Of a stretch of DNA of 50,159 nucleotides, positions 47,508 through 50,159 are shown one piece after another (within the stretch, counting starts at the first letter, position 1; the number at the start of each line of letters is the position of its first letter). The notes beneath the pieces are model-generated. The model had not been told where the DNA came from. It saw only the letters and a program-made list of their open reading frames with translations, and searched no databases. A program made the translations under genes and the position numbers. The DNA is from Phaeoceros laevis. Taxonomy: Eukaryota > Anthocerotophyta > Anthocerotopsida > Notothyladales. The stretch covers positions 1-50,159 of the forward strand of contig JBNGIQ010009445.1 of the NCBI GenBank assembly GCA_049999765.1. The letters are read 5' to 3'.

Positions 47508-48636
47508 TCAAATGGATGCCCTAATGAACTGATAATTATTTCTCAAACTATCCAAAATATTTGATAAGTTGATGAAACCGATATCATACTTATAGTTGTG
47601 GTGTCCAACAAACAATAGGGTCTTCAAACCACTTTCTTTCCAACAGGCCAAATTTTACAACAAGGATATGCCTAATTGTGGTCCTATCGGCGCCTCTTTT
47701 AGATACTCTAAACTTTTTGGTTGTGTTCGAGATTAGATCTTTTGGATGGTGGAGTATGTAGTGCACATTGAATAGGAGTAGCATTCAACAAAACATGAAG
47801 ATGAAGAAGTTTATTTATGGTGTTTGGTTGGGAAAAAGCCACATGTGAAGACAAATGCAGCTTGTGCACAGGATATTTTTTGCATATTCCAAACACTAAA
47901 ATGAATAGGCCTAAGAGAGGGCCTTTGGCACTGTCCCTCATAATATAGAAACCTCCAAGGACCATGTTAACTTGCCTTATCGTAAACCTTCTGCACCCTT
48001 CTGCACCCTAGCTCAACTACGTAACGGTTGTACTTAACTAGTATTGTGGCTCAACTACGTAACGGTTGTACTTAACTAGTATTGTGTCTCGAACTGCCTG
48101 GAATTTCAGCAATTTTTCTACTTCTTCTTACTATCATAGGGCCTCCGCTCCACTTTCCATTCATTTTCGCAACATCTACTATTAGCAATCGTCTATAAGA
48201 TAAAGTACACACAGCAAGAGAAGTCACGGTATACTAGAATTTTTCTTCTTCTTCTTACTATCATAGGGTCCCAGCTGCACTTTCCATTCCTTTTCGTTGA
48301 GGAGGAAGGAATTGGAAAGTATAGTAATTAACTTGAATATGTAGAATCTATGGATCGCTCCCTTTACCTCAATATACAAGGTAACTGAGGGGCACCTTGT
48401 ACGAACTACTAAATAGAGAGGCATAGGGTAATTTATTGCTAGGGTTGGTACAAGATTATCATAGACTTAGCTTGAAAATGGAGAGTTCTTTTTTTATCCC
48501 CAACCATTTTAAGTTAGTATATATAGTATTACACAAATTAAAGATATTTTCTATTTTTGAGCTCCATTACTCTCTAACTTTGTTCTACGCATAAATCCAT
48601 GAAAAGATTATGCTAAGATGGTACCATTATGAAGAG
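47508..48636. other. AT-rich intergenic DNA
   Basis: No gene is seen. Two related blocks (cttcttcttactatcatagg, then cactttccattc) lie near 48113-48170 and 48240-48297. Confidence 0.5.
48011..48086. repeat. Perfect tandem duplication, 38-bp unit
   Basis: gctcaactacgtaacggttg and its following bases through attgtg occur at 48011-48048 and 48049-48086 without mismatch. This points to a recent event. Confidence 0.9.
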
Positions 48637-48645
48637 TATAAAAAG
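48637..48645 (+). promoter_or_regulatory. TATA box of the secreted repeat protein gene
   Basis: TATAAAAAG lies 66 bp before the ATG at 48711, a normal TATA-to-start distance for a short plant leader. Confidence 0.65.
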
Positions 48646-48710
48646 GTGACCTTCACTAGGAGGGTCATAAGTTTGATATATTGTGATTGCAAAGAGTTGG
48701 GTCCAAAGTC

Positions 48711-49581
48711 ATGGCATCTATGAGAATGAGTGTTCTCATAACTGGGCTTATGCTTATGGCTTATCTTTTAAGCTGCGATGCAAGTACGTATTTTATTTCA
48801 CGTATTAGATTTTATTTATTGTTGTTGTTGAAGGATCCTTATTGACTATTATCTTTGGTACCATCTCATTTATGCTAAATCTGACATGATTGTTGTTTAT
48901 ATAGGAGTATTAATTGAGGAGAAAGTGGGGCTACATGATAGTTCGTTGGGACTACTATCCGCAAATGAAACCGACCTACATACGGCTGTCTCATTCACAG
49001 GATTACCATTCAATGACACCAACCAACACAACTCTTCTTGTCAAGCATTATCCGATGAGAAGACCATCCAACGTAGAACTGGTGAGGAGACCATCCAACG
49101 TAGTACTTCTGGAGTAGTGCACATGGATACGACCACATATCCATCATATCGACCTTATAGAGCTCCTCCAAGCCCTAGTTACAATAGAAGAGACTATAAC
49201 AACGATGAATACAATACAAAGGATTATAACGATGGATATCAAGCTGGGTATTATACTCCTTCAGGGGGTTCCGAAACAAATACCCAAAAAAGCCGACATG
49301 GTCAAGAGTACGATGATGGATTTAAAAATGGTTACTATGCTAGATGGGGAGCACATGTACCACTCACCCCAACTCCCGCTAGAGATAGTCATGGGGATCC
49401 TACATATTACCTTGGTTCCAATAATAAGGCTTATAACACTGGATATAATGATGGATTTTATACAGATGCAGGCGATGTTTATAACGACCAATCTCTACAT
49501 AGCGTCGATTACAATGCCGGATGGCGTGATGGGTACAGTGTGAGATGGTTAGGTGGGTTAGGTGGGTTAGGTGGTGGGTGA
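48711..49581 (+). CDS. Small secreted Tyr/Gly/Asp-rich repeat protein, 2 exons
   Basis: Exon 1 is 48711-48783 and exon 2 is 48905-49581, with a 121-bp GT-AG intron that joins in phase, giving 249 residues. Exon 1 is a textbook signal peptide (MASMRMSVLITGLMLMAYLL, then SCDA). After it come three possible N-glycosylation sites (NET, NDT, NSS). The second half has four spaced copies of Y-[ND]-x-G-[YFW]-x-x-G-[YF]: YNDGYQAGYY, YDDGFKNGYYARWG, YNTGYNDGFYTDAG and YNAGWRDGYSVRW. The tail is GGLGGLGGG. I recognise no family. Secretion and the aromatic/Gly repeats suggest a cell-wall or extracellular binding or assembly role, but that is inference. The intron after the signal peptide supports a real gene. 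Confidence 0.75.
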
Positions 49582-50159
49582 CCCAGCTACGTATCACTAT
49601 CACCATGGATAATTCAAGTTTGAGAATTTACTGTAGCTAGAGAATATTATATACTAGAATTACAAATCAAATAAAATTTTATTCCTTATAATAAAATATT
49701 TTATTTTGTTAGTTTTATTCTTAGCTGCCAAGGGTATTTTACGAGAAGGAGAGAGTTGTATTGTGATATAAAAAACGAGTTTCTTTCAAACCTCATGCAT
49801 ATTTTTATATTTTATCATTTTAATTATATTATATATAAATACTGTGTTCATAACTTCCTAATACTTTTTTACTTAGTGTGATGAGTCATGCGATATATGT
49901 AGACATAACTTATGACTTGTGATGCATAATGGATAGTATAGAGATGCACTACATGCATAGATATCACATGGTCGATGTGTTCCTGGAAATCAACTCATCC
50001 TCATGGAGAGCATCACACTCCTCGGTTATGGAGTAACTTGTTCCTCTTCAGAATCTTCTAATGCTTCATCCAATCATAGAAAGCCCAAGTTTTTTTTTGC
50101 TGCACTGTTGGAAGTGCATTGGTTGATCAAACAAATTGCTAACTTCTACAATCTTGGTA
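49582..50159. other. AT-rich 3' flank
   Basis: Contains likely polyadenylation-type AATAAA-like sequence around 49670-49700 (aataaaatattttatt). No gene is seen to the window end. Confidence 0.5.

Overview
The window is nuclear DNA of a land plant. It carries spliced genes with short GT-AG introns (roughly 75-270 bp), a plastid-type ferritin, a GH9 endoglucanase, a clan-71-like cytochrome P450, a plant-type riboflavin deaminase, a telobox Myb protein and a very regular PLS-class PPR protein with a DYW-type domain. The near-identical PPR triplets, the variant C-terminus of that domain (DRH in place of DYW), the short introns and the gene spacing of about 4 kb suggest a seed-free plant with a fairly compact genome (hornwort, lycophyte or fern relative). 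I cannot name the species. Four N runs (10, 100, 100 and 100 bases) show a scaffolded draft assembly.

Layout. 1-380: 3' end of a P450 (+). 391-1130: nested inverted repeats of MITE type. 1455-2661: a doubtful zinc-finger reading frame and PIG-H (-). 2857-3990: a four-exon short-chain dehydrogenase (-). 4904-8267 plus a probable small first exon: PPR-DYW-like protein (-). 8540-9215: dead receptor-like kinase fragment (+). 9283-10303: HDHD3-like HAD hydrolase (-). 11833-14087: eight-exon GH9 endoglucanase (-). 14660-15230: decayed PPR copy (-). 17512-20912: eight-exon TRF-like Myb protein (+). 23884-27621: P1B copper ATPase (+) whose exons carry three reading-frame breaks. 27902-29577: PYRD (-), sharing a 419-bp divergent promoter with the 15-exon eIF2B epsilon gene (29997-33981, +). 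36301-37089: single-exon ferritin (-) with a roughly 200-bp tandem array in its upstream region. 38000-42100: gene-poor DNA full of local duplications. 42174-47407: a long, mostly disordered protein with an eight-fold CxxC array (-), interrupted by gaps. 48711-49581: small secreted Tyr/Gly/Asp-rich repeat protein (+).

The genes are a mixed housekeeping set and do not form a pathway cluster: GPI-anchor synthesis, organelle RNA editing, telomere or telobox binding, copper transport, riboflavin synthesis, translation initiation, iron storage and cell-wall remodelling. The least familiar items are the secreted YxxGYxxGY repeat protein, the CxxC-array protein, the DRH-ending PPR editor, and the copper ATPase that looks either newly broken or mis-sequenced. 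Splice sites were worked out by hand from phase and family alignment; no search was run.
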